Part shown: in pieces, positions 49,135 through 62,689 of the stretch | How positions within the stretch are numbered: the stretch's first letter is position 1 | How the letters are laid out: every line of letters begins with the position of its first letter | Assembly: GCF_949987515.2 (NCBI RefSeq) | Contig: NC_082694.2 | Coordinates: 9,665,958-9,729,957, forward strand | DNA: 64,000 nt | Reading direction: 5' to 3' | Source of the DNA: Delphinus delphis | Lineage: Eukaryota > Chordata > Mammalia > Artiodactyla > Delphinidae | Made by a program: the position numbers and the translations under genes | The notes under the pieces: generated by a model | Seen by the model: only the letters and a program-made list of their open reading frames with translations | What the model was told of the DNA's origin: nothing | Database searches by the model: none

Positions 49135-50518
49135 ACTAATATAGGTAATCAATTCTAATGACAGTGGATTTCTCATCAGAAATCACAGAGGCCAGAAGGA
49201 AGTGGCACAATGTCTTTTAAGTGCTGAAAGAAAAGAACTGTCAACCCCAAATCTTATATCTGGTGAAATTATTCTTCAGGAATGAAGGAGAAATAAAGAT
49301 ATTGTCAGACAAAGAAAAAAAAATGTTGCCAGCAGAGCTATTCTTACAGAATAAATAAAGGAAGTTCTATAAACAGGAAGGAGATGATAAAAGAAAGAAC
49401 CTTGAAACATCAGGAAGGAAGAACACAGTAAGCATAAATATGTGTAAATAAAACAGATTTCTCTTCTTGAATTTTCTAAATTGCTTGATGGTTGAATTAA
49501 AAAGTATAGTACAGCCTAATGTGATTCTCAATGTATGAAGATAAACAATAAAGCATATTATAAATGAGATTAAAGGGACATAAAGGGAAATAGTTACCAT
49601 TCTTCATTCAAACTGATAAAATGCTGACACCAGTAGACTTTGATAAGTTACATATTTATAATGTAATACCTAGCACAACCACTAAAAGAGCTGTGTGAAG
49701 AGATACTCAAAAAATACTATAATTTTTTTAAATTTTTTTAAATTCTGAAAAATGTTTAAGTAACCCAAAGATAGGCAAGAAAAAGAAATAAATGGAAAAC
49801 AGAGGAAAACAACAGAAAACAAAAAATAAAATGTCAAACAAACTCTAACATATAAATAATTACATTTAATATAATTGGTCTAGATACAACAATTAAAAGA
49901 GATTGGCAAAGAGGATTTAAAAACTTACCCAATAATAAGGTGTCTATAAAAACCTGCTTCAAATATAATGATGTATAAGTTAAAAGTAAAAGGACAAAAA
50001 AGATAAGTCATGTAAATATTAAAAAAAAAAAGAAAGCAGGATTGGCCATATAATGTAAAAAAAGTAAACTACAGAGGAAAGAATATTACTAAGGATAGAG
50101 GAGAACATAATATAATTATAAAAGTGTCAATCCACCAGGAAGACTTTGCAATTCTAAACGTACATGCACCAAACAATAGAGCAGCAAATATGTAAAGTAA
50201 AAACTGATAGAACTGAAAGTAGAAACAGACAAATGCACAATTATAGTTGGAGATTTCAATATCACTCCTGTCAACAATTGATAGAATAACTAAACAGAAA
50301 ATCAGCAAGAATAAACAGGATCTAATTGGCATTTATTTTAAAAAATACTCCATACAACAACAGAAGAATACACATTCAAGTACCACAGAATATATACCAA
50401 GGTAAACCATATCCAGGGCTAGAAAACAAACCTCGAAAAATTTAAAAGAATTGAAACTGAGTATGTTCTCTGTCCACAGTGGAAACAAACTAGAAATCAA
50501 TAACAAAAAGGTAAGAGA

Positions 50519-50612
50519 TTCTGGGTCGGGGTTTCGTATGTAGCAGAGCAGCTCCCTCGCTGCGATCTATTGAAAGTCAGCCCTCGACACAAGGGTTTGA
50601 AAAAAAAAAAAA
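50519..50612 (+). pseudogene. Retroposed 3' end of 28S rRNA
   Basis: The last about 81 bases of 28S rRNA are present (TTCTGGGTCGGGGTTTCGTA ... CAGCTCCCTCGCTGCGATCT ... CCCTCGACACAAGGGTTTG). They are nearly perfect, with one visible change (CGTACG to CGTATG), and are followed by a 13-base poly(A). The copy sits in L1 ORF2. It is 5'-truncated and not a functional rRNA. A clear target duplication is not visible; AAAAAGGTAA before and AAAAAGTTAA after are a possible imperfect pair. Confidence 0.93.
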
Positions 50613-51127
50613 GTTAAAATAGAAATTAAAAAGAGAAAAAAAATTTTAAAAAGATGAGAGAAATCTCCAAACTCTTGGAAACTAAATAACATGCTTCTAA
50701 AAAAAAAAAAAAAGTCCTTGAATCAAAGAAGTCTCAACAGAAATAAAAAATACTTTCTTAACTGAAATGATATACAATAAAATGAATTGATAATGAAATG
50801 AAATGATAATACAACATACGAAAATTTGAAGGACACAGCTCAAGCAGTCTCAAGAGAGAAATTTATAGCACTAAATCCTGACACAAGAAGAGCTGAAAAG
50901 TCCCAGAACAATAATCTAAAGGTCCCACCTGAAGAAACTAGAAAAAGAAGAGCAAAATAAAATCCAAAGCATGCAGAAGTAAATAATAAAGATCAAGGCA
51001 GAAATCAATGAAATTAAACAAAGAAAAATAGAGAAAATCAATTAAATTAAAAACTGGTATTTTAATAAGATCAATAAAATTGACAAACCCCTAGCAAGAC
51101 TGACGAAGATGAAAATAGAGAAGACAT

Positions 51128-51410
51128 AGGGCTTCCCTGGTGGCACAGTGGTTGAGAATCTGCTTGCTAATGCAGGGGACACGGGTTCGAGCCCTGGTCT
51201 GGGAGGATCCCACATGCCGCAGAGCAACCAGGCCCATGAGCCACAACTGCTGAGCCTGCGCTTCTGGAGCCTGTGATCCGCAAAAAGAGAGGCCCGCGCA
51301 CCGCGATGAAGAGTGGCCCCCGCTTGCCGCAACTGGAGAAAGCCCTCGCACAGAAACGAAGACCCAACACAGCAAAAATAAATAAAATAAATTAATTTAA
51401 AAAAAAAAAG
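51128..51410 (+). mobile_element. CHR-type SINE, long form with internal deletion
   Basis: Duplication AGAGAAGACAT at 51117-51127 and 51411-51421. Shorter than the full long form because the CACAACTACTGA repeats are reduced. Confidence 0.92.
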
Positions 51411-52337
51411 AGAGAAGACATGAATTATTGATACCAGGAATGAAACAGGGACTATCACTTAAAACCCTACAGAATCAAAAGAATAATGGAATACTACAAA
51501 CAACTCTGCACACATAAATTAAACAACTTAGATGAAATGAATCAATTCCTCAAAAAACGCAAACTACCACGACTCACTCAATACAAAATAGATCATTTGA
51601 ATAGTCCTATACCTTATTAAGGAAAGAAATTTGTAATTTAAAAACTTCTAGAAAAAGAAATCCCCAGGCTTGGATAGGTTCCCTGGATAATTCTACTGAA
51701 CACAGAAAGAATTAAATTCTATACAATATTTTCCAGAATATAGAAGATAAGGGAACATTTCCCAACTCATTTTATGAAGCCAGCATTACCCTGATACCAA
51801 AATCTGACAAAGGCAGTATAAAAAAAGAGAAACTACAGACAAATATCCTTCATGAATATAGATGCAAAACTCCTTAACACAAAATTAGCAAGTAGAATTC
51901 AGCAATATATAGTATAAAAAAATTATACAACATGATGGAGTCATGTTTATTCCAGGATACAAGGCTGGTTCAATATTCAAAAATCAATATAATCAAGCAA
52001 ATTAACAGGCTAGGGAAGAAAAATCACATGAACCTTTCAACTGACACAGAAAAAGCATTTGACAAAATCTAACACCCATTCATGATAAAAACTCTCAGAA
52101 AACTAGAAATATAAGGGACCTTCCTTAACTTGATTTTTTTTTTTAATCTACCAAAAAACCTAACATCATACTTAATGGTTAAAGACTGAAAGCTTTCTCC
52201 TAAGATCTGAAATGAGGTAAGGATGTCTACTCTTACCACTTCTATTCAAACTAATACTGCAAGTTCTAGCCATCACGACAAGTCAAGGAAATAAAAGGCA
52301 TATAGATCAGAAAGGAAGAATAAAAACCTTCCCTATT

Positions 52338-52537
52338 GGGCTTCCCTGGTGGCGCAGTGGTTGGGAGTCCGCCTGCCGATGCAGGGGACACGGGTTCGTG
52401 CCCTGGTCCGGGAAGATCCCACATGCTGCGGAGCGGCTGGGCCCGTGAGCCATGGTCGCTGAGCCTGCGCATCTGGAGCCTGTGCTCCGCAACGGGAGAG
52501 GCCACGACAGTGAGAGGCCCGTGTACCGAAAAAAAGA
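52338..52537 (+). mobile_element. CHR-type SINE, short form
   Basis: Perfect 16-bp duplication AAAAACCTTCCCTATT at 52322-52337 and 52538-52553, inside the L1 reverse transcriptase region. Confidence 0.94.
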
Positions 52538-54585
52538 AAAAACCTTCCCTATTTGGAGGTGACATGATGGTCTACCTAGAAATCCCAAGGAATCAACAAC
52601 AACCAAAGAAAACCTCGTAGAATTAATATGTGAGTTCAATAAGGTCACTGGATAAAAGATCAACATTAAAAAACCAACCATATTCCTACATACTAGCAAT
52701 GAACATGTGGAAACCAAAATCAAAAATACAGTTTCATTTATAATTGCTCAGAAAAATGAAATACGCACTAAATCTAACAAAACATGTCCAATACTTGTAC
52801 ACTGAAAATTACAAGACAGGTGTTGAAGGAAATCAAAGATGTAAATAAATGAAGAGATACTCCATATTCATGGACTGAAAGACTCAACATAGTAAAGATG
52901 CCAATTCTCCTTAAATTGATATACTGGTTTAATGCAATTCCTATCAAAATCCCAGCAATATTTTTGTAGACAGACATGGTTATTCTAAAATTTATATGGA
53001 AAGGCAAAGAAAATAGAGTAGTAGTTAAGACAATTGTGAAAAAAGAATAAAGAGGGAGGAATCAGTCTACCCAATGTCAAGACATTATATAATTATAGTA
53101 ATCAAGAGTATGGGGTTTGGTGGAGAGACAGACATACAGATAAATAGAACAAAACAGAGGACCCAGAAGTAGCCCCATATAAGTACAACCAGCTAATTTT
53201 TAACAAAGATAGAAAAGCAATTCAAAAGAGAAAGGATAGTCTTTTCAATAAAAGTTGCTGGAGAAATTGGATATCCATAGTCCCAAAAAATCAACCTTAT
53301 ACAAAAAATAAATTAATCACAGGCTAAATGTAGGGTGTAAAATCATAAAAGTTTCAGGAAGAGAAGGGGGGACAAAAACTCTGAGACTTAGCAAGATCTA
53401 TACAAGAAAAAAAATAAATTGGATCCCATCACCTGTGCACTGAGAAACTCTGTTAAAAGGATGAAAAAAGAAGTTACAGACTAGGAGAATATATCTGTGA
53501 AACACGTATGTGACAAAGGACTTCTGTCTAGAATACATAATGAACATTTAAGACACCAATCTAATTAGAAAACAATCAAAAGACATGAAGAAACATTTAT
53601 ATTGCCAAAGATGATATATAGCAAATAAGCACATGAAAAGGTATTCAACAAAACTAGACATTAGGGAAATACAGATTGAAACCACGGTGAAATATCACTA
53701 CACAACTGTTAAAACAGCTAAAATTTTTAAATGGTGACAATACCAAATGCTGATATGATGTGGAAAAACTGGATCCCTCATATATTACTGATGTGAATAG
53801 CACAACAACTCTGGAAAACAGTTTGGCAAGTTTCTTAACAAAACAAAATAAAAACAAAACATATACTTAACATACCACCTAGCAATTGCATTCCTGGGCA
53901 TTTATCCCAGAGAAGTGAAAATTTACGTCCACATAAAAACCTGTAAACAATTATTCATAGCAGCTTTACTTGTAATATCCCCAAACTGGAAACAACCTAG
54001 ACGTCTTTTAATGGGTGACTGGATAAACAAACAGTGGTACATCCATACCATGGAATACTACTCTGTAATAAAAAGAAACAAACTATTGATACATGCAACA
54101 ACTTGCACGAACCTCAAAGAAATAATACCAAGTGAAAAAACTGCCAATCCCAAAAGGTCATGTACTATATGATTCCATATATATAAACAGTCTCTAAATG
54201 AGACAACTATAGATGTGAAAAACAGACTGGTGGTTGCCAGGAGTTAAGGATTTTGGGAGATAGAGTATCTGTATGCCTATAAAGGGGTACCACAAGGGAG
54301 ATATTTGTGGTGATAAACAGTTCTGTATCTTGATTGTGGTGGTGGTTACACAAATCTAAACAGGAAATAAAATTACGTAGAATTAGTCACAGACAGTGTA
54401 TCAATGTCAAATTCCTGGATTTGGTATTATACTATGATTTTATAAGATGTAACCAGTGGGAGAATTGGATGAAGGGTATGTGGGATCTGTTTATATTATC
54501 TTTGCAACTTCCTGTGAATATATCATTTCAGAATTTTAAAAATGTCAATCAATCAATCATCCAAAAAAAGAGAAAAAAAATAAAG

Positions 54586-56990
54586 ACAATACCAGATGAA
54601 CAAAAACTGAGAAAACTCTGTCACCAGCAGACCAGCACTACAAGAAATGCTTAAAAGAAATTCTTTAGGAAAAAACACCAGATGGAATTTCAAATCTTAA
54701 CAGGAAGGATGAATATTATAAACAGTAAATATATGGATTTTAAGATGCTATTTTTTCCCACTCAATTTCTTTAAAACACAAATGACTCTTTAAACCAATA
54801 ATTATAACACTGGATTGTGAGGTTTATGATATATGTAAAAATAAAATATACTAAAACAATAACACCAAGGACAGGTGTGGGGGATAAGTGGAGCTACACT
54901 GTTATAAGAGTCTTACATTTTACATGAAGTAGTGCAAAGCTAACTTTTACCAGACCGTGACAAGTTATGGATATAATCACTAGAGCAACCACTGAAAATG
55001 CAATGCAAAAAGGTATACCTTGGGCTTCCCTGGTGGCGCAGTGGTTAAGAATCTGCCTGCCAATGCAGGGGACACAGGTTTGAGCCCTTGTCTGGGAGGA
55101 TCCCACATGCCGCAGAGCAACTAAGCCCGTGCACCACAACTACTGAGGCTGTGTGCCACAACTACTGAAGCCTGCGTGCCTAGAGCCAATGCTCCACAAC
55201 AAGAGAAGCCACCGCAATGAGAAGCCCGCGCACCACAATGAAGACCCAACACAGCCAAAAATAAAATAAATAAAAATTTTAAAAAAAACTTTATTTTTTA
55301 AAAAACGGTATACCTTAAAATCCTATTGCAATTCAAATGGAAAATAAAAATGGAATTAAATGAAATACAAAAATATTCAATGTACCCAAAAGAGGTCAGG
55401 AAAGGAGAAACAGAGGGGAAAGAAAGTGATGGGACAAATGGAAAACAAACAGTGAAATGGTAAACCTAAATCTAACTAAGTCAATTACTACATTAAATGT
55501 AGAGACCCGAACTACAATTAAAAGACAGATTATGAGACTGGGTTAAAGGGGCACTCTTTAAAGACAGAGAGTACAGATAATTTGTAAGTGAAGAGTCTAA
55601 ACATATATGCCATGTAAAAATGAAGCACGAGGAAGCTGTAGTGGTTATATTAATATTAGACAAAGTAAATGTCAAAACAAGGACTACCATGTGATATAAA
55701 GATGGACATTTCAAAATTATTAAAATTTGCCAATTCATCAGACAGATATGAAAATCTTAAATGTGTATGCATTTAGAGTTTCAAACTACACGAACAAAAC
55801 TGACAGAACTAAAGGGAGAAATGGACAAATCCACTAGAAAAAAAAAAAAACACTGAAGACATAGAACATCTCTACAATACTATCAAGCATCTTGACCTAA
55901 TTAACCTTTATAGATACCACCTAACAACTGCAGAATACACATTGTTTTCAAGCATGTATGAAATGTGCAGCAAGATACACGTTGGGCCATAAGTTAAATG
56001 TCAGTCAATTTCAAAGACTAAGAGATGCTCTCTGACCTCAATAGAAGTGAATTAGAAATCCAACTACAAAAAAGATATCTTTAAAAGTCCTAAGATATTT
56101 GGAAATTAAACGCATTTCTTAAAAAACATGAATCTAAGAAAAAAGATTATGAATCTAAGAAATCTAAGAATATGAATCTAAGAAAAAGAGGAAATAAATA
56201 CTTTAAACTCAATAATAATGAAAACACCACCTATCAAGATGTCTGCGATTCAGCCTAAGCAATGCTTAGAGGAATACTTATAACTTTAAATACCTATATG
56301 GGAAGAGAAGAAAGATTTAAAATCAATTATCTACGTTTCCACCTTAAAATAGAAAAAGAAATGCAAGTTAAACTCAAAGTAAGTAGAAGGAAATAAATAA
56401 TAAATATCAAAGCAGATATCAATGAAATAGAAAACAAGGGACAGAAAAAAAAAAATCAACAAACCCCAAATTTGATTCTTTGAAAAGAGGCATGATATAC
56501 CCCTAACAAGACTTATCAAGAAAAGTGAGAGAAAACACAAATTATCAATATCAAGAGGGAACATCACTACTGATTCTACAGGTATTTAAAAAATGTTAAG
56601 GGAATATTTTGAACAATGTTTTGCCAATATATTAGAAAACATTCATGAAAGGGACAAATTTCTTGAAAAACACAACTTTCCAAAACTGACATGATGAAAC
56701 AGAAAACCTGAATAGTTCTACGTCAATTACAGAAACTGAATTTCTTATGAAACTTTTCCTATAAACTCCAGGTTCAGATAAGTTTCACTGGTGAGTTCTA
56801 TCAAACATTTAAAGTTGAAATAGTACTAATCATATACAAACACCACCAGAACATAGAGGAGAAAGGAATACTTCCAAATCATTTTATGAGGCCAGCATAA
56901 CCCTGATGCCAAAACCTAACAAGGACATGAAACGAAAATTACGGAGCAATATCCTTCATGATCTTAAATGGAAAACTCCTTGACAAAATA
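54586..56990 (+). mobile_element. Old L1 fragment, ORF1 end to mid ORF2
   Basis: Starts with ORF1 C-terminal text (ACCAGCAGACCAGCACTACA) and proceeds through endonuclease and the start of reverse transcriptase. It stops near 56990 without a 3' UTR, so it is truncated at the 3' side by later deletion. Confidence 0.8.
55022..55306 (+). mobile_element. CHR-type SINE, long form
   Basis: Duplication GGTATACCTT at 55012-55021 and 55307-55316. It lacks the segment with GAAGAGTAGCCCCCGC seen in complete copies. Confidence 0.92.
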
Positions 56991-58088
56991 TAAAGAATTG
57001 CTATTTTGCTAATATTAATGACTGAATTATAATTATTTGAAACATGAGATAAAACTGCTTTCAGTTTGTTTCTTTATAAAGGAATCCCACAGACCCTGAC
57101 TCTCGCAGACTCCCCCACATCTAAAAGGTATTTAGATGGTACAGGGTCGGCTGTACTAGCCTTTGTGGAAGGATAAATAAGAAGGCACAGCTTGAGCCCT
57201 GAAGAGCAAGGCCTTGCCCTTAGGATGGGCCCCCAGATCAGTCTGTAACGCCCACATCCCCTAGATCTTCCTTATTACCAGCATGGAACAAAGCTGTCAA
57301 GGGAACTGGTGAAAAATGTGAAAAACACAGTATTAACGGCTGCTCAAAAAATACGTTTAATTGATTAATTAATTGACAAATTCAGAATAAAATCCTAGTA
57401 ATGAAAATTGCCCTGACTGAAGGACTGTTTCCCTCAGGTGGGGTGTTGCTGAAATGTGGGCCAGCACAGTCCCAATGGGTGGGCAATCACACAATGTAAG
57501 ACACTCAGTATCTCTGGTCCCCAGGCCCTACGTTTCAGTAGCGACTCAAGTCAACATGTCCTTTAAAAAAAAAAAACCCTCACGTTTCCATACTCCCTGT
57601 TGGAGGGCGGTACTCCTGGGAGTTGAAAACTAACATTCTAACTAAGACATTTAAGAAAATACTGGACCTTTAACAGGCAGGTCTCAACAGGAAAATAGCA
57701 CGTTCTCCCTGAAACCACACACAGCTATTGTTCTCATCCATAGCCTCCAGAAGGGTTTGCATAGGCCAGGGGGTGAGCAAGACATCTGCGGGGACAAGGG
57801 GTAGAACTCCTATTTATTTCTTATTTCATCTTTAGAAGAAGAAAGAATGAAATTAAGCATTATTAATATTTAATATGTGGGTTGATGATTGTACATCTAA
57901 ATAATATATTGATACATATATTGGGGGTCTGTGCGCAAACCTTTTTTACCCATAAGGATGTGAGATCAAAATAAACTCAGAGACCTGTGCTTTTGAGGGA
58001 CCTTCAGAACTGATGCGACCTCGTCAAAGGCTAAAGGGCAGCATGCTGGTTGGGTTTTCCAGCCAGTGTTGCTTTGTGAGTATTATAC
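56991..58088 (-). other. VWA3B intron, unique sequence
   Basis: No recognised repeat or exon between the L1 fragment and exon 58089-58316. Confidence 0.5.
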
Positions 58089-58316
58089 CTTCACAACGTG
58101 GAAATCCAATCTGTGACAAAATCTGTTTCAAGGTCAATTTGTTGCTCTTAAGCCCGTGCAGTTGAAGCCATTCCTCAGAAGAGATGAGACTCTGCTTGGC
58201 CGAGTCTGTTCTGGCGTGGCTCAGTCCCTCTTGCCACCGCAGCTGCTGCTCAGAGATGGTGGAAGATGAGCCTGGTACCTCCATCTCTGAGCTAGGATCT
58301 AAGTCATAGGGACCTC
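58089..58316 (-). CDS. VWA3B: VWA3B first coding exon
   Basis: On the minus strand the exon follows acceptor TGCCCTTACAG (ending 58317). It encodes, from ATG at 58284-58282, MEVPGSSSTISEQQLRWQEG, LSHARTDSAKQSLISSEEWL, QLHGLKSNKLTLKQILSQIG and FPRCE, then donor GAAG|GTATAA starting at 58088. The start was chosen because the family begins with a VPGSSSTISEQ segment. The 32 bases before it in the exon are also open, so an upstream start in another exon is possible. The SEEWLQLHGLKSNKLTL motif is the W-L-x-x-x-G-L-x-x-x-K-L-T-L repeat characteristic of VWA3 proteins. VWA3B has been linked to a recessive spinocerebellar ataxia in humans; its molecular role is poorly known. Confidence 0.92.
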
Positions 58317-58359
58317 CTGTAAGGGCAATTGTCAACATCAGACTTCCCGAAAACTTGGA

Positions 58360-58700
58360 AACAATCTAACATCAACCAAGGATTGGTTTAATATAAATTA
58401 CAGTGCAACCATTCACTGGAATTCTATCAGGTAAAAATTATAATACAAACTGTATATTTGTTGGCAAAGAAAGTGTCTACATGTATGGCTAAAAGGTATC
58501 CATAAAACTCAATGTCTACATGTGTATACCCACAGACACTCAGAAAAACATCTAGAAAGATATGTGCCAATTTTTACAGTAGTTTTCTCTGTGTGGTGGA
58601 AGCACGTGTAGTCCTTGCCTTTTCTATATTGTTTAAACTTTTACACTACTTAAACATTTCTAAGACAAGATTTACTTTTATAATCAGAAAAATACAAAAC
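58360..58700 (+). repeat. L1-like 3' end, old
   Basis: Shows the diffuse pattern GCAACCATTCACTGGAATTC, then AAAGATATGTGCCAATTTT, and ends in ACTTTTATAATCAGAAAAAT, as in old L1 3' UTRs. Diverged. Confidence 0.45.
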
Positions 58701-60444
58701 TCTTCCATTTTGGAAAATAAACATTCGCTCCTGAACCTTCATGACACATCAGTATTCCAGTTATAATCACACCTGACCTTTCTCTTCCAAGAGGATAAAG
58801 AGGATAAAACGCTGAAAGGAAACAAACCTTTTCTCAGGTGGAGTGGCTAACTGGGAGCTAGGGACGTGGGGGCAACCAGACAGAGGCTCAGCCCTGATAG
58901 AATACAGGGACTCACCTTCCCACGTTTCATTCTCTGGGACTTCACTCGAAAGCTGTACTTAAACGTTCTGGCTCATGTAGCCAAGCTGTTCTGAGAAAAA
59001 CCAGACTCCATGCAATATACAACACACTGAACTGATCCAGACCTGCCTAAACATAGCTGGTGCACACACAGGGAAGGAGGAGCCTGACTGTAATGTAATC
59101 TTAACCCACTCATTGCAACTTCAGGCAGGGCCTGATGACTTGGAGAAAGAGTAGAAACCTCTGCTTCCCTCTGTATCTAGAATGTGCAATGCATATAAAT
59201 GTGTTTCCCTGGAATGTAACATTTTTCAACAATGGAAAAACTCGCTTTTCCCATTTCTAAAACTCTAACCCTATTTTCTGAAAGTATCAGTGTTACGACA
59301 TGCAAATTCAGTCAAACAGAAATCAATCCGACCCACGCTGGGGAGGTTTTGTGAAAAGAAGTTAGAAGTATTATTATTAGCAAACTTTTATTTAACTTTA
59401 TATATGTTCTGTGTAGTATATACTTTTCCTTACAATAACCTTATGAGGTAGGTAGTACTATTATTCCCATCATACAGATGAGGAAACCAAGACAGAGTGC
59501 TTAACTAACTTGCCCAGTTCTCACAGCTGGTGGGGGATGTAGCTGAGATTCTCACCCACTCCAGAGTCTATGTTCTGTGAACTTTACAGTAATGAAACCA
59601 ACCGCAGCAACTTCCATTTGTTGGCCAGGAACTGAGCTTTTTAAAGACACTACCCACAAATTCTTCATCATGGTATCCGTTACCCACTGCTATCACCCCA
59701 CTTACCTTTGAGGAATTGGAAGCTTCAAGAATTTAAAGAACTTGTTCAGGACCCATAGCCAGTAAAGCAGAGGCAGAAGTCAAAGCCGTTTCTTAACCTC
59801 TCTGCCATGGCGATAAGTGACCTCCAGCCTGGTCCTACGGTACAAGCTTACTGATTCCTTCCAGTAAGACTGCTGTCCATCAGGGCTCCTGGGTCCTCAC
59901 TGAAGACAGAGCACTAACCTTTATTACCAGAGCTCAGGCTCAATAAACTTCCTGGCTTATCATTTTCAAGTTTTTAAAGATAATGATTTCTATTTTAAGG
60001 TTTATGTGAATTTGTATTGTCCATATATGTTGAATTCCTAAGGTACACAAACCCATGCTATTGGTGAAGATCTTTCTACAAGGGCTCAATTTGATGAGAA
60101 TGTTACAAGAGTATCTTGGAGAGCATCGTGTACGACTGGGAAGATTTAGAATGACAACTCTGTGTAGGTCCATTCTGCCATTTCAGGCAAGCGATTCCTC
60201 CTCTCTACATTGGTAATACATCCTAACTCCCAGGTCCACTGCAAGGAACAAGTGTGGCAATACATGAGTTATGTGTGGGTGAGCACTTGATGTATTGGTA
60301 AGAACTATGTACAAATAAATTCCTTAAAAGTCATTACCCTTTATATTACTGCATGTTTGTGAGCTAATACATGGATGTTTTTAAGCTAAAAAAAAAACAG
60401 TAATTACCCTTTAGTACTTTGTTTCATATACCCACTTTTTCTCC
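58701..60444 (-). other. VWA3B intron with MIR elements
   Basis: MIR-like element at about 59400-59585 (CATACAGATGAGGAAACCAA then CTTGCCCAGTTCTCACAGCT). A second weaker one lies at 59590-59800 and a third at about 60165-60290. The rest is unassigned. Confidence 0.6.
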
Positions 60445-60451
60445 AAGCCTC

Positions 60452-60668
60452 TTTTTTTTTTTTTTTTTTCTTTGGTACGCGGACCTCTCACTGTTGTGGC
60501 TTCTCCCGTTGTGGGGCACAGGCTCCGGACGCGCAGGCTCAGCGGCCATGGCTCATGGGCCCAGCTGCTCCACGGCATGTGGGATCTTCCCGGACCGGGG
60601 CACGAACCCGCGTCCCCTGCATCGGCAGGCGGACTCTCAACCACTGCGCCACCAGGGAAGCCCTCTTG
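60452..60668 (-). mobile_element. CHR-type SINE, short form (minus)
   Basis: Poly(T) at 60452-60469. Duplication AAGCCTCTTTTT at 60445-60456 and 60669-60680. Confidence 0.93.
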
Positions 60669-60680
60669 AAGCCTCTTTTT

Positions 60681-62689
60681 ACCCACCATGTCCCCAGAGC
60701 TATGAAGTTTGGGCTCCTCCTCCTTTAGAATCACAGAACATGAAAAGAGCAAGGAAGGCAGACTAATAATACGCTTCTACTCTCTTTTTGAGATCTGTCC
60801 AACAGAGACTGCCAGCTGAAGAACTTTTAAATTTGGCCAGTGGTTCCTACAGAAACAAGAAAAAGGAAGTCCCAGAATATTTTTCACTATTTCACCATTT
60901 CCAGTTAATCTTTCTCCTTCTCAAACACATTCATCCACCTCCTGTAGTCTTCTTACTAGAGGAAGCTACAGGCCCTAGGTTAAAAAGGGAGCACAGCTAC
61001 ATAAACTGTCAAGACTACTAAACTGGATTTAGAACCTTAAAGAAGATCTCAGAAGAGTCATAGCTTTTGTTTTTAAGCCAAAGGGACGTGTTCTCAATTC
61101 CAAACAAAAGACAACTGAATCCTCCAGCTAAGGTGTATGCCCCAGTCTCCTTTGCATTCGAATGATTTTTTTTTAAATAAAAGTTGTTTTTTATGTCTGG
61201 TTGGCTCTACTGGATCAGAGAACCCACATGAGTCATTCTAATTCAGATCTTGATCCTTCAGGCTTTTTAGCTTGAGAATACCCATTTTGTTGGAAGTGAA
61301 AGCTTGGAAAGTTGAACTTATCCAGAGAAAACAAAGAAGGAAGGAGAGAAAGGGCACCTCCGACAGAAGGGATCATTTACACAGATGCGATAAGAGCTAC
61401 TCTGTCAGAGCAAGGAAGCCTTCGAGAGCAAAGTTGTCAAGTAAACTGACAAAGCAACCCTTCCACACAGCCTTCCTGCTTTCCTACATCTAGCTGCTCT
61501 CAGGTCGTTCTCCTGCATGGAATCTTAGCCTTGAAGGCCCATTTCCAACCCTGCTCCTTCGTTAAGACTCTCCAGATCCTCTCACCAACCTTCTGCAGCC
61601 TCCCCCTGGGAAAGCCCTAGTTTTTGCTTTGATACTTCACCCATATGGCCTTGGCCACTTCAGGTTTGTCCTCCCTAGATTGAAAGAAGGTTCAATGACT
61701 ACAGGGACAAACTACATGAATGTCCTCAGCAAAGTGCCTGATATACAGCAGGTACTTTGTACAGGTGTTGAGTTGAATTAAATTGATTGCTCAGAATTAC
61801 TGAGAATCCTGATCTTCAAACAAGGCAAAGACTCTCAGGGCAGGAAACAGCTGTCTCTTTAAACAGACATTTCCCGGATATTACTATGCTATTATTATTC
61901 CTATTATAATTCAGTTTCTTCTTCTGAGGTTATTACAATATAGAGGAACCCAGAAGTTAGAAACAACAAATCCCAGTTGAGCACTTCCCTAAGTTTTAAA
62001 AGCTATCCCAAGAGCCAAAGTTTGGGGAAATAGAAAGGGGTTTCCTAAATAGAAAAAGTATAAATGGAAAAAAGAAAAAAATAAATAAAGAAGTGAAAGT
62101 CTGAGCTGAAGGCAGGGTCGGGCAGGCAGAATTTGGGGAAAAAATATAAAGTTGATTAAGCTGGCACAGTCCAAAAGGTCCCAGCCAAGGTAACTAGGGG
62201 CTCCGTGTACAGCCAGCCTGGGGCTGCTAGGGCGTGCGGTTCTAGGCGGCCAAGAGCTGCCCCAGGGCTGTCCTGGGGTGAGCCCCTGTGGAAGTCCTGA
62301 CGCCTTAAGAGAGCAGGTCCTATATGGTCAGAGGTTGAGGGACCGTGCATGACTTAATTATGCATTAATTCAGCTTAAATATTTGGAAAACTCTACCTGC
62401 TTCACCTTATTACTGCTGGCCTATAGTACAGACAAAACTTTTCTAAGCTGGTTCTCTACCAGAGCGACCGAGCTTTCCCTGGGAGTGAGGTATGGTGCAA
62501 AGAGCTCTGAAATAGGAGGGGTCGGTCCCTTGTTTCTGGGTCTGACCCTCGTAGGAATTAGTTAAGTGAGTCAGAGCAAGTCGCTGCGCTTTTCTGGGCC
62601 TCTTTCCGCATCTGTAAGCGGGGGCTAGTCCAGCTCGGAAACTGTATGCTCCCAAGGTTTCCCTACGCAGCTTGCTGGAAACCTCGGCA
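60681..62689 (-). other. Probable VWA3B first intron, mostly unique
   Basis: No exon recognised. About 61690-61790 may be an L2 3' end (AAAGTGCCTGATATACAGCA), and 62555-62640 a MIR-like fragment. Confidence 0.45.

Larger units (their letters stand above)
49135..54560 (+). mobile_element. Old L1, ORF1 end to 3' UTR
   Basis: ORF1 C-terminal text starts near 49135 (CATCAGAAATCACAGAGGCC). ORF2 endonuclease text is near 49850-50500, reverse transcriptase near 51650-52600, and the 3' end near 54555. Many stops and indels. It carries two SINEs and an rRNA retrocopy. Confidence 0.85.
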
